Source of the DNA: Streptomyces marincola
GTDB lineage: Bacteria; Actinomycetota; Actinomycetes; Streptomycetales; Streptomycetaceae
Assembly (NCBI RefSeq): GCF_020410765.1
Contig: NZ_CP084541.1
Coordinates: 558,001 to 622,000, forward strand
DNA: 64,000 nt
Direction of reading: 5' to 3'
The notes beneath the pieces were generated by a model that saw nothing but the letters and a program-made list of their open reading frames with translations, had not been told where the DNA came from and did not search any database. Position numbers and translations under genes: made by a program. This document shows positions 26,859 to 35,035 of the stretch, piece by piece; positions within the stretch are counted from its first letter, which is position 1, and the number at the start of each line of letters is the position of its first letter.

Positions 26859-29378
26859 TCAGGCGCCGCGCAACGCGGCCCCGGTGCGCTCCACCGCGGC
26901 GGCGACGGCCGACTCGCGGGCCGCGCCGGCCTCCTCGGCGGTCAGGGTGCGGTCGCCCGCCCGGAAACGCAGCGCGTAGGCGAGCGACTTGCGGCCCGCG
27001 CCCAGCTGCTCGCCGGTGAAGACGTCGAACAGCCGGATGGATTCGAGCAGTTCACCCGCCCCCGCGCGCAGCGCGGCCTCGACGTCGGCCGCGGGCACGG
27101 ACGCGTCGACCACGAGGGCGACGTCCTGGGTCGCCACCGGGAACGACGACACCGGCGGCGCCGGCGGCACGCCCGCGGCGGCCTCCGCGATCCGGTCGAG
27201 GTCGGCCTCCATCGCACAGGTCCGCTCCGGCAGGCCGAGCGCCTTCACCACGCGCGGGTGCAGCTCGCCGGCGTGGCCGACGAGCACCCGCTCGCCGCCC
27301 GGCAGGGTCACGTGGAGCGCGGCGCAGCGGCCCGGGTGCCACGGCGCGTACTGGGCGTTCTCCACGCTCAGCTCGACGCCCGCCTCGCGCGCGACGACGC
27401 GGGCCGCCTCGACGGCGTCCGCCCAGTCGGCGGGCCGGCCGCCGCCCCACCAGCCGGCCTGCTCCCTGGCGCCCGCGAGGACCACGGCGACCCGGCGGGG
27501 CTGGCTCGGCAGGGCCGCGTCCAGGGCGGCGATCTCCTCGTCGGAGGGGCGGGCCGTGACCGGCGGCCGGGCCGCGCCGCCCTCGTGCCCGGTCGGCAGG
27601 AACACCTGGCCCGTCTCGAACAGCGCCAGGTCGTGGCTGCCCCTGCCGTCGTTGCGGCGCAGCGCGTCGAGCAGCCCGGGCAGCAGCGTGGTGCGCAGCC
27701 AGGGCTCCTCGTCGGAGAGCGGGTTGACCAGCGCGACGGTGCGGCGCCGGTCGTCCCCCTCGGCCAGTCCGAGCGCGTCGAACGCCGCCGGGCCCACGAA
27801 CGGGTAGTTCGGCGCCTCGACGTACCCGGCGCCGGCCAGGGCGCGGCCGATCCTGCGGCGCAGCCGCTGCCGCGGGCTCAGCCCGCGGCCCGCGGGCGGG
27901 CGGGGCAGCGTGGCGGGCAGCGCCGCGTAGCCCTCCAGCCTGATGACCTCTTCCGCCAGGTCGTTGGGGTCGGTGAGGTCGGGACGCCAGCTCGGCGGGG
28001 TGACGGTCAGCTCGTCGGTGCCGGTGACCTGGCAGCCGACCTCCTGGAGCCTGCGCACCACGGTCTCGCGCCCGTAGACCACCCCGGCCACCCGGTCGGG
28101 GTGGTCGGCGCGGATGACGATGCCGCGCGGCGGTGCCGCGGCGCCGGCCTCGGTGACGCCCGGGTCGGCCGTGCCACCGGCCAGGAGGACGAGCAGGTCG
28201 ACGGCGCGCTGCCCGGCGGCGGCTGCCGCCTCCGGGTCGACGCCGCGCTCGAAGCGCCTGGCGGCCTCGCTCGACAGCTTGTGCCGCCGGGCGGTGCGCG
28301 CCACCGCGACCGGGTCGAAGTGGGCGATCTCCAGCACGATCTCGCTGGTGCCGCCGGCCTCACCGGACTGCGGCGCGTCGGCGATCTCGGTGTCCGCGCC
28401 GCCCATCACGCCGGCCAGGCCGATGGGGCCGGAGCCGTCGGTGATGACGAGGTCCTCGGGATCGAGGGCGCGGGCCGCTCCGTCGAGCGTGGTCAGCTTC
28501 TCGCCCGGCCTGGCCCGGCGCACCGTGATCGGCCCGGAAAGGCGGGCGCGGTCGTAGGCGTGCAGGGGCTGGCCGATCTCCAGCATCACGTAGTTGGTGA
28601 CGTCGACGGCCAGCGAGATGGGCCGCATGCCCGCCTTCTGAAGGCGCCGCTGCAACCACAGCGGGGAACGCGCGCCGGGCCGCAGCCCGCGCACGGTGCG
28701 CACCACGAGCCGGTCGCAGGCGCCCGGGTCCTCGATCCGCGCGGGGTGGCCCGCGTCGTTGGCCTGCGGCACGTCGAGCAGCGCCGGGTCGCGCAGCGGG
28801 AGTCCGAAGGCGGTGGCGGTCTCCCGCGCGACGCCGCGCATCGACAGGCAGTAGCCGCGGTCGGGGTTCACCGAGATGTCGAGCACCTCGTCGACCAGTT
28901 CGAGCAGTTCGATGGCGTCGGTTCCGGGCTCGTGCTCGGGCGGGAGCACCAGGATGCCGTCGTGGTCGTCCCCGATGCCCAGTTCGCGCACCGAGCAGAT
29001 CATGCCCTCCGAGACCCTGCCGTACGTCTTGCGCGCGGTGATCTCGAACCCGCCGGGCAGCACGCCGCCCGGCAGGATGACGACGACCTTGTCGCCCTCG
29101 CGGAAGTTCCGCGCGCCGCAGATGATGTTCTGCGGCTCCCCCGTGCCGTTCGCCGAGCCGACGTCCACCTGGCAGTAGCGGATCGGCTTTTTGAACTCGG
29201 TCAGCTCCTCGATCGCCAGCACGCGCCCGACGACGAGCGGGCCGGTGATGTCGGTGCCGAGCCGTTCCACGGTCTCGACCTGAAGACCCGCGGCGATCAG
29301 CCGTTCGGCCACGTCGCGGCCGGTGACCGCGGCGGGCAGGTCGACGTACTCGCGCAGCCAGGAAAGCGGGGCGCGCAT
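26859..29378 (-). CDS. pheT: Phenylalanyl-tRNA synthetase beta subunit
   Basis: The 839-residue beta chain of the alpha2-beta2 PheRS. An N-terminal PLSWLREYVDLP block and an EMAP/OB-like tRNA-binding domain are followed by the B3/B4 editing region. The later SVNPDRGYCLSMRGVARE and RRFERGVD segments belong to B3/4-B5. The C-terminal FDX-ACB domain (VSSFPVATQDVALVVD) binds the tRNA anticodon. A much longer open frame exists, but ATG 29376-29378 overlaps the pheS stop by one base (TGATG) and gives the family start. Confidence 0.97.
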   Translation of the reverse strand: MRAPLSWLREYVDLPAAVTGRDVAERLIAAGLQVETVERLGTDITGPLVVGRVLAIEELTEFKKPIRYCQVDVGSANGTGEPQNIICGARNFREGDKVVVILPGGVLPGGFEITARKTYGRVSEGMICSVRELGIGDDHDGILVLPPEHEPGTDAIELLELVDEVLDISVNPDRGYCLSMRGVARETATAFGLPLRDPALLDVPQANDAGHPARIEDPGACDRLVVRTVRGLRPGARSPLWLQRRLQKAGMRPISLAVDVTNYVMLEIGQPLHAYDRARLSGPITVRRARPGEKLTTLDGAARALDPEDLVITDGSGPIGLAGVMGGADTEIADAPQSGEAGGTSEIVLEIAHFDPVAVARTARRHKLSSEAARRFERGVDPEAAAAAGQRAVDLLVLLAGGTADPGVTEAGAAAPPRGIVIRADHPDRVAGVVYGRETVVRRLQEVGCQVTGTDELTVTPPSWRPDLTDPNDLAEEVIRLEGYAALPATLPRPPAGRGLSPRQRLRRRIGRALAGAGYVEAPNYPFVGPAAFDALGLAEGDDRRRTVALVNPLSDEEPWLRTTLLPGLLDALRRNDGRGSHDLALFETGQVFLPTGHEGGAARPPVTARPSDEEIAALDAALPSQPRRVAVVLAGAREQAGWWGGGRPADWADAVEAARVVAREAGVELSVENAQYAPWHPGRCAALHVTLPGGERVLVGHAGELHPRVVKALGLPERTCAMEADLDRIAEAAAGVPPAPPVSSFPVATQDVALVVDASVPAADVEAALRAGAGELLESIRLFDVFTGEQLGAGRKSLAYALRFRAGDRTLTAEEAGAARESAVAAAVERTGAALRGA

Positions 29379-30499
29379 CAGATCTCCATCCCGAACGGGC
29401 GGGTGAACCGCACGTCCCCCTCGATCATGTCGCGCATGTCGGCGACGTTGTGCCGGAACATCAGCAGCCGCTCGATGCCGAAGCCGAACGCGAAGCCGCT
29501 GTACTCCTCGGGGTCGATGCCGCAGGCGACGAGCACCCGGGGGTTGACCACGCCGCAGCCGCCCAGCTCGATCCAGCCCTCGTTCGAGCAGGTGCGGCAG
29601 GTCCTGTCCGGGTTGCCGACGGACTCGCCGCGGCAGCGGAAGCACACCATGTCCATCTCGGCGGACGGCTCGGTGAACGGGAAGTAGTCGGGCCGCAGCC
29701 GGGTGCGCATGCCCTCGCCGAACAGCGACTGCACCATGTGGTCCAGGGTGCCCTTGAGGTCGGCCATGGTCAGGCCCTTGTCGATCGCGAGCAGCTCGAC
29801 CTGGTGGAACACCGGGGTGTGCGTGGCGTCCAGCTCGTCCGTCCTGAAGACCCGGCCGGGGCAGATGACGTAGATCGGGGGTTCGCGGTCCAGCATCGAA
29901 CGGATCTGCACCGGCGAGGTCTGCGTCCGCAGCACCAGGCCCGAGTCACGGTCCCGCGCGGCCCCCTCGACGAAGAACGTGTCCTGCGGGGAGCGGGCCG
30001 GGTGGTCGGGCCCGATGTTCAGCGCGTCGAAGTTGAACCACTCGGCCTCGGCCTCCGGGCCCTCCGCGACCTCGTAGCCCATCGCGACGAAGATGTCCTC
30101 GATGCGCTCGGCGAGGGTCGTGAGGGGGTGCCGCGCCCCGGCGGGCACGCGGTCGTGGGGCAGCGTGACGTCCACGGCCTCCTCGACCAGGACGCGCTCG
30201 TCGCGCTCGGCCTCCAGCTCGGCCAGGCGGGCGGCGAGCGCCTTGTTCACGGCGCCCCTCGACTGGCCGACGAGCCGGCCCGCGGCGGCCTTGGCGTGCG
30301 GGGGCAGGGCGCCGATCTCCCGGTTGGCGAGCGCGAGCGGCGAACGGTCGCCCGCGTGCGCGACCTTGACCTCGCGCAGCGCGTCGAGGCTGCCGGCCGC
30401 GGCGATCGCGGCGAGCGCCTCGTCGCGCTGCCGCTCGATCACGTCCGGTTTCAGCGCCTCGACCTCGACTGGGTCGTACGACTTGTTGGGTGCCGACAT
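29378..30499 (-). CDS. pheS: Phenylalanyl-tRNA synthetase alpha subunit
   Basis: The 373-residue catalytic alpha subunit charges tRNA-Phe. An N-terminal coiled coil (about 15-110) precedes the class II core. Motif 2 lies around RVFRTDELDATHTPVFHQVE, and motif 3 in GFAFGFGIERLLM. Phenylalanine-pocket residues are in the PFTEPSAE and GWIELGGCG blocks. First gene of the pheST operon. A possible -10 hexamer TAGACT lies 65 bp upstream; no T-box leader features were seen. Confidence 0.97.
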   Translation of the reverse strand: MSAPNKSYDPVEVEALKPDVIERQRDEALAAIAAAGSLDALREVKVAHAGDRSPLALANREIGALPPHAKAAAGRLVGQSRGAVNKALAARLAELEAERDERVLVEEAVDVTLPHDRVPAGARHPLTTLAERIEDIFVAMGYEVAEGPEAEAEWFNFDALNIGPDHPARSPQDTFFVEGAARDRDSGLVLRTQTSPVQIRSMLDREPPIYVICPGRVFRTDELDATHTPVFHQVELLAIDKGLTMADLKGTLDHMVQSLFGEGMRTRLRPDYFPFTEPSAEMDMVCFRCRGESVGNPDRTCRTCSNEGWIELGGCGVVNPRVLVACGIDPEEYSGFAFGFGIERLLMFRHNVADMRDMIEGDVRFTRPFGMEI

Positions 30500-30562
30500 C
30501 TCTTCCCGTGCTTCCGTGTGGCTTGGCCCCCGCCGCGCCCCCGGGGGGTTGTCCGGGGACCG

Positions 30563-30568
30563 AGTCTA
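30563..30568 (-). promoter_or_regulatory. Possible -10 element of pheST
   Basis: On the minus strand this reads TAGACT, matching TANNNT, 65 bp upstream of the pheS ATG in otherwise GC-rich DNA. No clear -35 hexamer was found at 16-18 bp. Confidence 0.3.
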
Positions 30569-30686
30569 AGGGGGTGTGTGCAGGCGTTGCGTACGCGGTG
30601 GAGCCCGCGGGACCGGCCGGGGCGGCGGCGCGCTCCGGGCCGGTGAGCCCGGGCGCCGTCCCTGCCCCGGGCGCTCGCGGCCCTGC

Positions 30687-31787
30687 TCAGGAGAGGAAGG
30701 CCGGGGTGCCCGCGGGCAGGATAAATCGGAAGCGCGCGCCCCCGCCCGACGACCGCCCGACGGTGACCGTGCCGCCGTGGGCCTCGACGATGCCCTTGAC
30801 GATGTAGAGCCCGAGCCCGGTGCCGCCCCGGTCGCTGCCCCGCCAGAAGCGCGTGAAGACCCGCTGCATCGCCTCTTCCGGGATGCCGGGTCCTTCGTCG
30901 CTCACGGTGACGGCCATGCCTTCCTGACGGGTCCTGGTGGGCGGTACGCGATCCATCTCGATGGTGACTCTACCGCCGCCGTGGCGCACGGCGTTCTCCA
31001 GCAGGTTGCCGAGCACCTGGTCGAGCTTGTCAGGATCGGCCCACAGGCCCGGGAGCGGCTCGGGGATGCGCAGGTCGAACCGGTCGGCCGCGCAGCCGCC
31101 GTTGACCATCGTCTCCACGTGCCGGCGCACGGCCTCGTCGAGCCGCACGGGCTGCCTGCGGATCTCAAGGCGTCCGGAGTCGATCCGTGAGACGTCGAGC
31201 AGTTCCGTGATCAGGCGGGTGACGCGGTCCGCGTCGCCGTCGACGGTCTGGAGCATCAGCCGCTTCTGCTCGTCGGTGAAGCGGTCCCACTTGTCCAGCA
31301 TCGTCGCGGTGAACCCCTTCACGGAGGTGAGCGGGGACCGCAGTTCGTGGGCGACCGTCGCGATCAGCTCCGCGTTGCTGCGCTCGGTGCGCCTGCGCGC
31401 GTCCGTGCCGCGGAGGGTCACGACCAGGCGCCGCACCGGTCCTCCGGGCCGGGTGCGCACGTAGCGCGCCGCGACCAGCACCTCGCGGCCGCCGGGCAGC
31501 AGCAGGTTGCGCTCCGGCTGTCCCGACCGGGTGGCCAGGCCGCCGTAGGGGTCGGTCAGCCGCCACCAGGGGCGGCCGTCGAAGTCCTCAAGGGGCAGCA
31601 CGCGTTCGACGGGCCGGCCCAGGGCTCCGGCCGCCGCGTGCCCGGTGAGCCGGGCGGCCTCGGCGTTGAAGCAGGTGACCAGGCCGAGCCGGTCGGCGAT
31701 CACCAGTCCGTCGGGAAGGTCGTCGGGCCGCATGTCGAGCCGGCCGGCACCGCCTGCGGTGTCCATCCCCGTCCACCCCTCTCCCAT
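30687..31787 (-). CDS. PAS-domain sensor histidine kinase (orphan)
   Basis: The 366-residue cytoplasmic kinase has no membrane segment. A PAS domain covers about residues 24-130 (LPDGLVIADRLGLVTCFNAEAARLTG). HisKA follows, with the phosphoacceptor in VAHELRSPLTSVKGF (His147), then the HATPase domain with N box NLLENAVRHGG, G1 VSDEGPGIP and G2 GTGLGLYIVKGIVEAHGG. No response regulator is adjacent. ATG 31787 is preceded by GGGGAGG; earlier in-frame starts lack a ribosome site. It sits between pheS and the rRNA methyltransferase, the order I recall in other streptomycetes. Confidence 0.9.
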   Translation of the reverse strand: MGEGWTGMDTAGGAGRLDMRPDDLPDGLVIADRLGLVTCFNAEAARLTGHAAAGALGRPVERVLPLEDFDGRPWWRLTDPYGGLATRSGQPERNLLLPGGREVLVAARYVRTRPGGPVRRLVVTLRGTDARRRTERSNAELIATVAHELRSPLTSVKGFTATMLDKWDRFTDEQKRLMLQTVDGDADRVTRLITELLDVSRIDSGRLEIRRQPVRLDEAVRRHVETMVNGGCAADRFDLRIPEPLPGLWADPDKLDQVLGNLLENAVRHGGGRVTIEMDRVPPTRTRQEGMAVTVSDEGPGIPEEAMQRVFTRFWRGSDRGGTGLGLYIVKGIVEAHGGTVTVGRSSGGGARFRFILPAGTPAFLS

Positions 31788-31935
31788 GGGGCTACCTCCC
31801 CGGTCTCCGCGGGCCCCGGGAAGCGTCAGCCTACTAGGGTCCGTCCTGGCCCTTCCGGGCCCCACCGCGCCGCGCGGGGCGGGACGGCCGGGCGCGGGGC
31901 CCGGGAGAAGCATGCCTCATCTGTTGAACGCGCAA

Positions 31936-32790
31936 TCACCGGGCGGGCGCCCGGCACCCGCCCGGCGCCCGCTGGGCGCGCGCCGAGGCGTAGAGGCACA
32001 CGGCCGCCGCGGTGGCGAGGTTGAGGCTCTCGGCCTGGCCGTGGATGGGCACGCGCACCACGGCGTCCGCGAGCGCCCTGGTCGGCTCAGGCAGCCCCCA
32101 CGCCTCGTTGCCGAAGACCCAGGCGGTGGGCCCGCCCATCGTGCCCGCGTCAAGCTCGGCGTCCAGGTCCCGGTCGCCGGCGCCGTCCGCGGCGAGCACC
32201 CGCACCCCCGCCGCGGCGAGTTCGCGCACCGCGTCCGCCACCGGCACCCCGACGGCGACGGGGAGGTGGAAGAGGCTGCCGACCGAGGCGCGGACCGCCT
32301 TGGGGTTGTACAGGTCGACGGAGGCGTCGGTGAAGACGACGGCGTCGGCGCCCGCGGCGTCGGCGCAGCGCAGCACCGTGCCGGCGTTGCCCGGGTCGCG
32401 CACGTGCGCCAGCACGGCGACCAGCCGGGGCCGGGCGGCCACGATGCCGGCCAGCGGCCGGTCGAGGAAGCGGCATACGCCGACGAGCCCCTGCGGCGTC
32501 ACGGTCTGCGAGATGCCCGCGACCGCCTCGGGGCTGGCCAGGTGCACCCGGGCGCCGGCGGCCCGCGCCTGGTCGACGAGGGCGGCGTGCCGTTCCGCGG
32601 CCTCCGGCGTCGCGAACAGCTCGACCAGCGTGCCGACGCCGTCGGTCCTGTGCGCGACGGCCTCGCCGACGGCCTGCGGCCCCTCGGCGAGGAAACGGCG
32701 CTCCTTGCCCCGCAGGCTGCGCCGGCTCAGCCGGCGCGCCGCGGCGACACGCGCCGCGCGCGGGGAGACGGGCTCGGCGGCAGGACCCAT
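31936..32790 (-). CDS. TrmH/SpoU-family RNA 2'-O-methyltransferase
   Basis: The 284-residue SPOUT methyltransferase has an N-terminal substrate-binding domain (FLAEGPQAVGEAV) followed by the knotted AdoMet domain. SPOUT motif 1 is LAHVRDPGNAGTVLRCADAAGAD, motif 2 is WVFGNEAWGLPEP and motif 3 is VPIHGQAESLNLATAAAVCLY. The complete set indicates an active enzyme methylating a ribose in 23S rRNA or tRNA; the site is unknown. It lies just downstream of rplT, separated by a strong hairpin. Confidence 0.93.
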   Translation of the reverse strand: MGPAAEPVSPRAARVAAARRLSRRSLRGKERRFLAEGPQAVGEAVAHRTDGVGTLVELFATPEAAERHAALVDQARAAGARVHLASPEAVAGISQTVTPQGLVGVCRFLDRPLAGIVAARPRLVAVLAHVRDPGNAGTVLRCADAAGADAVVFTDASVDLYNPKAVRASVGSLFHLPVAVGVPVADAVRELAAAGVRVLAADGAGDRDLDAELDAGTMGGPTAWVFGNEAWGLPEPTRALADAVVRVPIHGQAESLNLATAAAVCLYASARAQRAPGGCRAPAR

Positions 32791-32927
32791 GGCAGGCGGC
32801 TCACTTCCGGTGCGGGCGTAGGCGGCGGGCGCGCCGGGAGCGACGGCGCGAACGGCACGGTGGAGGCGGCGCGATCCGGGCGGAACGCGGAGCGCGGCGG
32901 AGGCGCGGGGGGCGTCCGGGAAGACGA

Positions 32928-32954
32928 GGACCCGCAGGCACAGCCTGCGGGTCC
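32928..32954 (-). terminator. Terminator of infC-rpmI-rplT
   Basis: GGACCCGCAGGC (32928-32939), loop ACA and GCCTGCGGGTCC (32943-32954) form a perfect 12-bp stem with a 3-base loop, 52 bp after the rplT stop. On the minus strand it is followed by TCGTCTTCC, a weak pyrimidine run. A very stable intrinsic terminator for the ribosomal-protein operon. Confidence 0.8.
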
Positions 32955-33006
32955 GGTCGCGCCGGTGGACGGCGGGCGGGGCGCACGGCCCGCCCCTGCC
33001 GTCGGC

Positions 33007-33390
33007 TCAGGCGGCCTTCGGGGCGTTGACGTCGCTGGGAAGGGCCTTCTGGGCCGTCTCCACCAGCACCGCGAACGCGTTCGGGTCGTTGACCGCGAGG
33101 TCGGCGAGCATCTTGCGGTCCACCTCGATCTCAGCGGCCTTCAGGCCCTGGATGAACCGGTTGTAGGTGATGCCGTTGGCGCGGGCGGCGGCGTTGATCC
33201 GCTGGATCCACAGCTGCCGGAAGTCGCCCTTGCGCTTCTTGCGGTCGTTGTAGTTGTAGACGAGGGAGTGGGTGACCTGCTCCTTCGCCTTGCGGTACAG
33301 GCGGGAGCGCTGGCCGCGGTAGCCGCTGGCCTGCTCCAGGATCGCCCGGCGCTTCTTGTGGGCGTTGACTGCCCGCTTGACGCGTGCCAC
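33007..33390 (-). CDS. rplT: 50S ribosomal protein L20
   Basis: 127 residues, normal for L20. The strongly basic N-terminus (VKRAVNAHKKRRAILEQ), GYRGQRSRLYRKAKEQV and FRQLWIQRINAAARANG are highly conserved. L20 binds 23S rRNA early in 50S assembly; in some bacteria it also autoregulates its operon through the leader. Last gene of infC-rpmI-rplT. Confidence 0.98.
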   Translation of the reverse strand: MARVKRAVNAHKKRRAILEQASGYRGQRSRLYRKAKEQVTHSLVYNYNDRKKRKGDFRQLWIQRINAAARANGITYNRFIQGLKAAEIEVDRKMLADLAVNDPNAFAVLVETAQKALPSDVNAPKAA

Positions 33391-33498
33391 GTGTGTACTC
33401 CTTGTAGCGGGGCCGCGGTGTGCTCACGCGGCCCGGAACGGATGGGGTCCGGCCTTCTGATCGGGCGGCGCCGCCGGGTGCCGGCGGGCGCGCCCGGC

Positions 33499-33693
33499 TC
33501 ACATGCCGAGAAGCTTCTTGATCCTCTTGGCGTCGGCCGGGGCCGTCTCCGTGGTGCCGGCGAGGCGACGGGTCAGCGTCGACGACTTGTGCTCCAAGTA
33601 GTGGCGGCGACCGGCGCGCTGGCGCATCACCTTGCCGGAACCAGTCACCTTGAAGCGCTTGCTGGTACCGCTGTGCGTCTTGTTCTTCGGCAT
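33499..33693 (-). CDS. rpmI: 50S ribosomal protein L35
   Basis: 64 residues. PKNKTHSGTSKRFKVTGSGK and the central RRHYLEHKSSTLTRRLAG block are diagnostic of L35. It lies 54 bp after infC and 108 bp before rplT in the usual operon order. Confidence 0.98.
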   Translation of the reverse strand: MPKNKTHSGTSKRFKVTGSGKVMRQRAGRRHYLEHKSSTLTRRLAGTTETAPADAKRIKKLLGM

Positions 33694-33747
33694 GTCGCCG
33701 TGTCTCCTCGTCGTCTTGCTTTCCTGTGCCGCGGGGCGGCGTCCGGC

Positions 33748-34338
33748 TCAGGCGGACGCCTTGCCCTGCTGGCGCTCGGCCTTGCGGGCGGCCTGGGCCT
33801 CCCTGGCCTCTGCCATGGCCTCGGTCTTCTTCTTGTGCGGACCGAGAACCATGATCATGTTCCGCCCGTCCTGCTTCGGGTTGGACTCAACGAAGCCCAG
33901 GTCCTGGACATCCTCGGCGAGCCGCTGCAACAGCCGGTATCCCAGCTCCGGGCGGGACTGCTCACGACCGCGGAACATGATCGTGATCTTGACCTTGTCC
34001 CCCTGCTTGAGGAACCGGACGACGTGACCCTTCTTGGTGTCGTAGTCGTGCGGATCGATCTTCGGCCGGAGCTTCATCTCCTTGATGACCGTGTGCGCCT
34101 GGTTCTTGCGCGCCTCACGGGCCTTCATGGCCGACTCGTACTTGAACTTTCCGTAGTCCATGAGCTTGCACACCGGCGGGCGGGCGTTCGCCGCCACCTC
34201 GACCAGGTCCAGGTCGTACTCCTGGGCAAGCTCCAGGGCCTTGGCAAGCGGCACGATGCCGACCTGCTCGCCGCTGGGACCGACGAGTCGCACCTCGGGG
34301 ACGCGAATCCGGTCGTTGATACGGGGCTCGGCGCTGAT
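33748..34338 (-). CDS. infC: Translation initiation factor IF-3, apparent AUC start
   Basis: IF-3 binds the 30S subunit and rejects non-canonical start codons. The conserved N-terminus AEPRINDRIRVPEVRLVGPSGEQ requires reading to ATC at 34336-34338, four bases after GAGGAGG. There is no in-frame ATG, GTG or TTG upstream, and the first standard one (GTG at 34293) would remove the conserved RINDRIR segment. The full product is 196 residues, ending in a Lys/Ala-rich tail. A rare AUU start in E. coli infC permits autoregulation by IF-3; an AUC start here suggests the same logic. The leader also contains a terminator-like hairpin. Confidence 0.93.
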   Translation of the reverse strand: MSAEPRINDRIRVPEVRLVGPSGEQVGIVPLAKALELAQEYDLDLVEVAANARPPVCKLMDYGKFKYESAMKAREARKNQAHTVIKEMKLRPKIDPHDYDTKKGHVVRFLKQGDKVKITIMFRGREQSRPELGYRLLQRLAEDVQDLGFVESNPKQDGRNMIMVLGPHKKKTEAMAEAREAQAARKAERQQGKASA

Positions 34339-34678
34339 GGGGCCTCCTCGGTTGGCGCCGCACGGATGCCTGGCGGACAGCCGTGCCGGAATAGATCATG
34401 TGGACCGCCGCCGCGCGGCGTCGAAAAAACGCCCCGGGCAGCACGCGGGCGGGGCTCCACAGACCGGGAGCACCACCGCGGCTCATCGCGGGGCGCAGCC
34501 TGACCGAAGACCTGCCGGCCGCGAGGCCGATCAGGTGGGAGCGCGGAGCCTCCACTTGCGGGCCGGGCACATGGATGTCCGGCCGGTCACTTTCCATCGT
34601 ACAACACCAGGACAAGGGGGGCGCGCGGGCGCGGGCCCCGAAACGGCGGGCCGCCGCGGGCCGCATAGGCTGGCCCGC
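34339..34678 (-). other. infC leader and divergent promoter region
   Basis: This 340-bp gap separates infC (minus) from the DUF1844 gene (plus). Near 34602-34607 the minus strand reads TTGTACGATGG, a possible extended -10 (TACGAT), which would give a leader of about 260 nt. The leader holds a hairpin plus T6 run at 34424-34455. No convincing leader peptide was found. Confidence 0.5.
34424..34455 (-). terminator. Candidate attenuator in the infC leader
   Basis: On the minus strand GCCCCG (34455-34450), a 13-base loop, CGGGGC (34436-34431), G, then TTTTTT (34429-34424). A hairpin followed by six T residues is rare in this GC-rich genome, and it lies about 85 bp upstream of the infC start. It probably stops transcription conditionally ahead of infC-rpmI-rplT. 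Confidence 0.6.
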
Positions 34679-35035
34679 ATGAGCGACCCCAGCGAGCACG
34701 GCGACCGCGTCGGCGGCATGGCCCGCGACATCGCGGAGGTGCCGGCGGCCGAGCTGATCACCACGGTCGCGGTGCACCTGATGAGTTCGGCCGCGGTCAG
34801 CCTCGGCCTGGCGGAGGACGGCGAGCGGCACCGGGACCTGGACGAGGCCCGCAAGCTGATCACGGCGCTCGCCGGCCTGGTCACGGCCAGCGCGCCCGAC
34901 CTCGGCCCCCAGCACGCCGCGCCCCTGCGGGACGGCCTGAAGTCGCTCCAGCTCGCCTTCCGCGAGGAGTCCGCGGTACCGGACGAGCCGGGCGCGGGCC
35001 CGGGCGAGGCGTTCACCGGTCCGCTTCCCCGCTAG
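34679..35035 (+). CDS. DUF1844 domain protein
   Basis: The 118-residue protein includes AELITTVAVHLMSSAAVSLGL followed by DLDEARKLITALAGLV, the DUF1844 pattern of two helices around a conserved Asp/Glu-rich turn. Function is unknown. A TAGGCT hexamer lies seven bases before the ATG with no ribosome site, so the mRNA is probably leaderless. Its 3' end overlaps the convergent aquaporin gene by 23 bp. Confidence 0.85.
   Translation: MSDPSEHGDRVGGMARDIAEVPAAELITTVAVHLMSSAAVSLGLAEDGERHRDLDEARKLITALAGLVTASAPDLGPQHAAPLRDGLKSLQLAFREESAVPDEPGAGPGEAFTGPLPR

Noticed and set aside
30500..30686. T-box or other leader upstream of pheS
   Set aside because: No T-box sequence (TGGN-type bulge region) or specifier loop could be found; only a possible -10.
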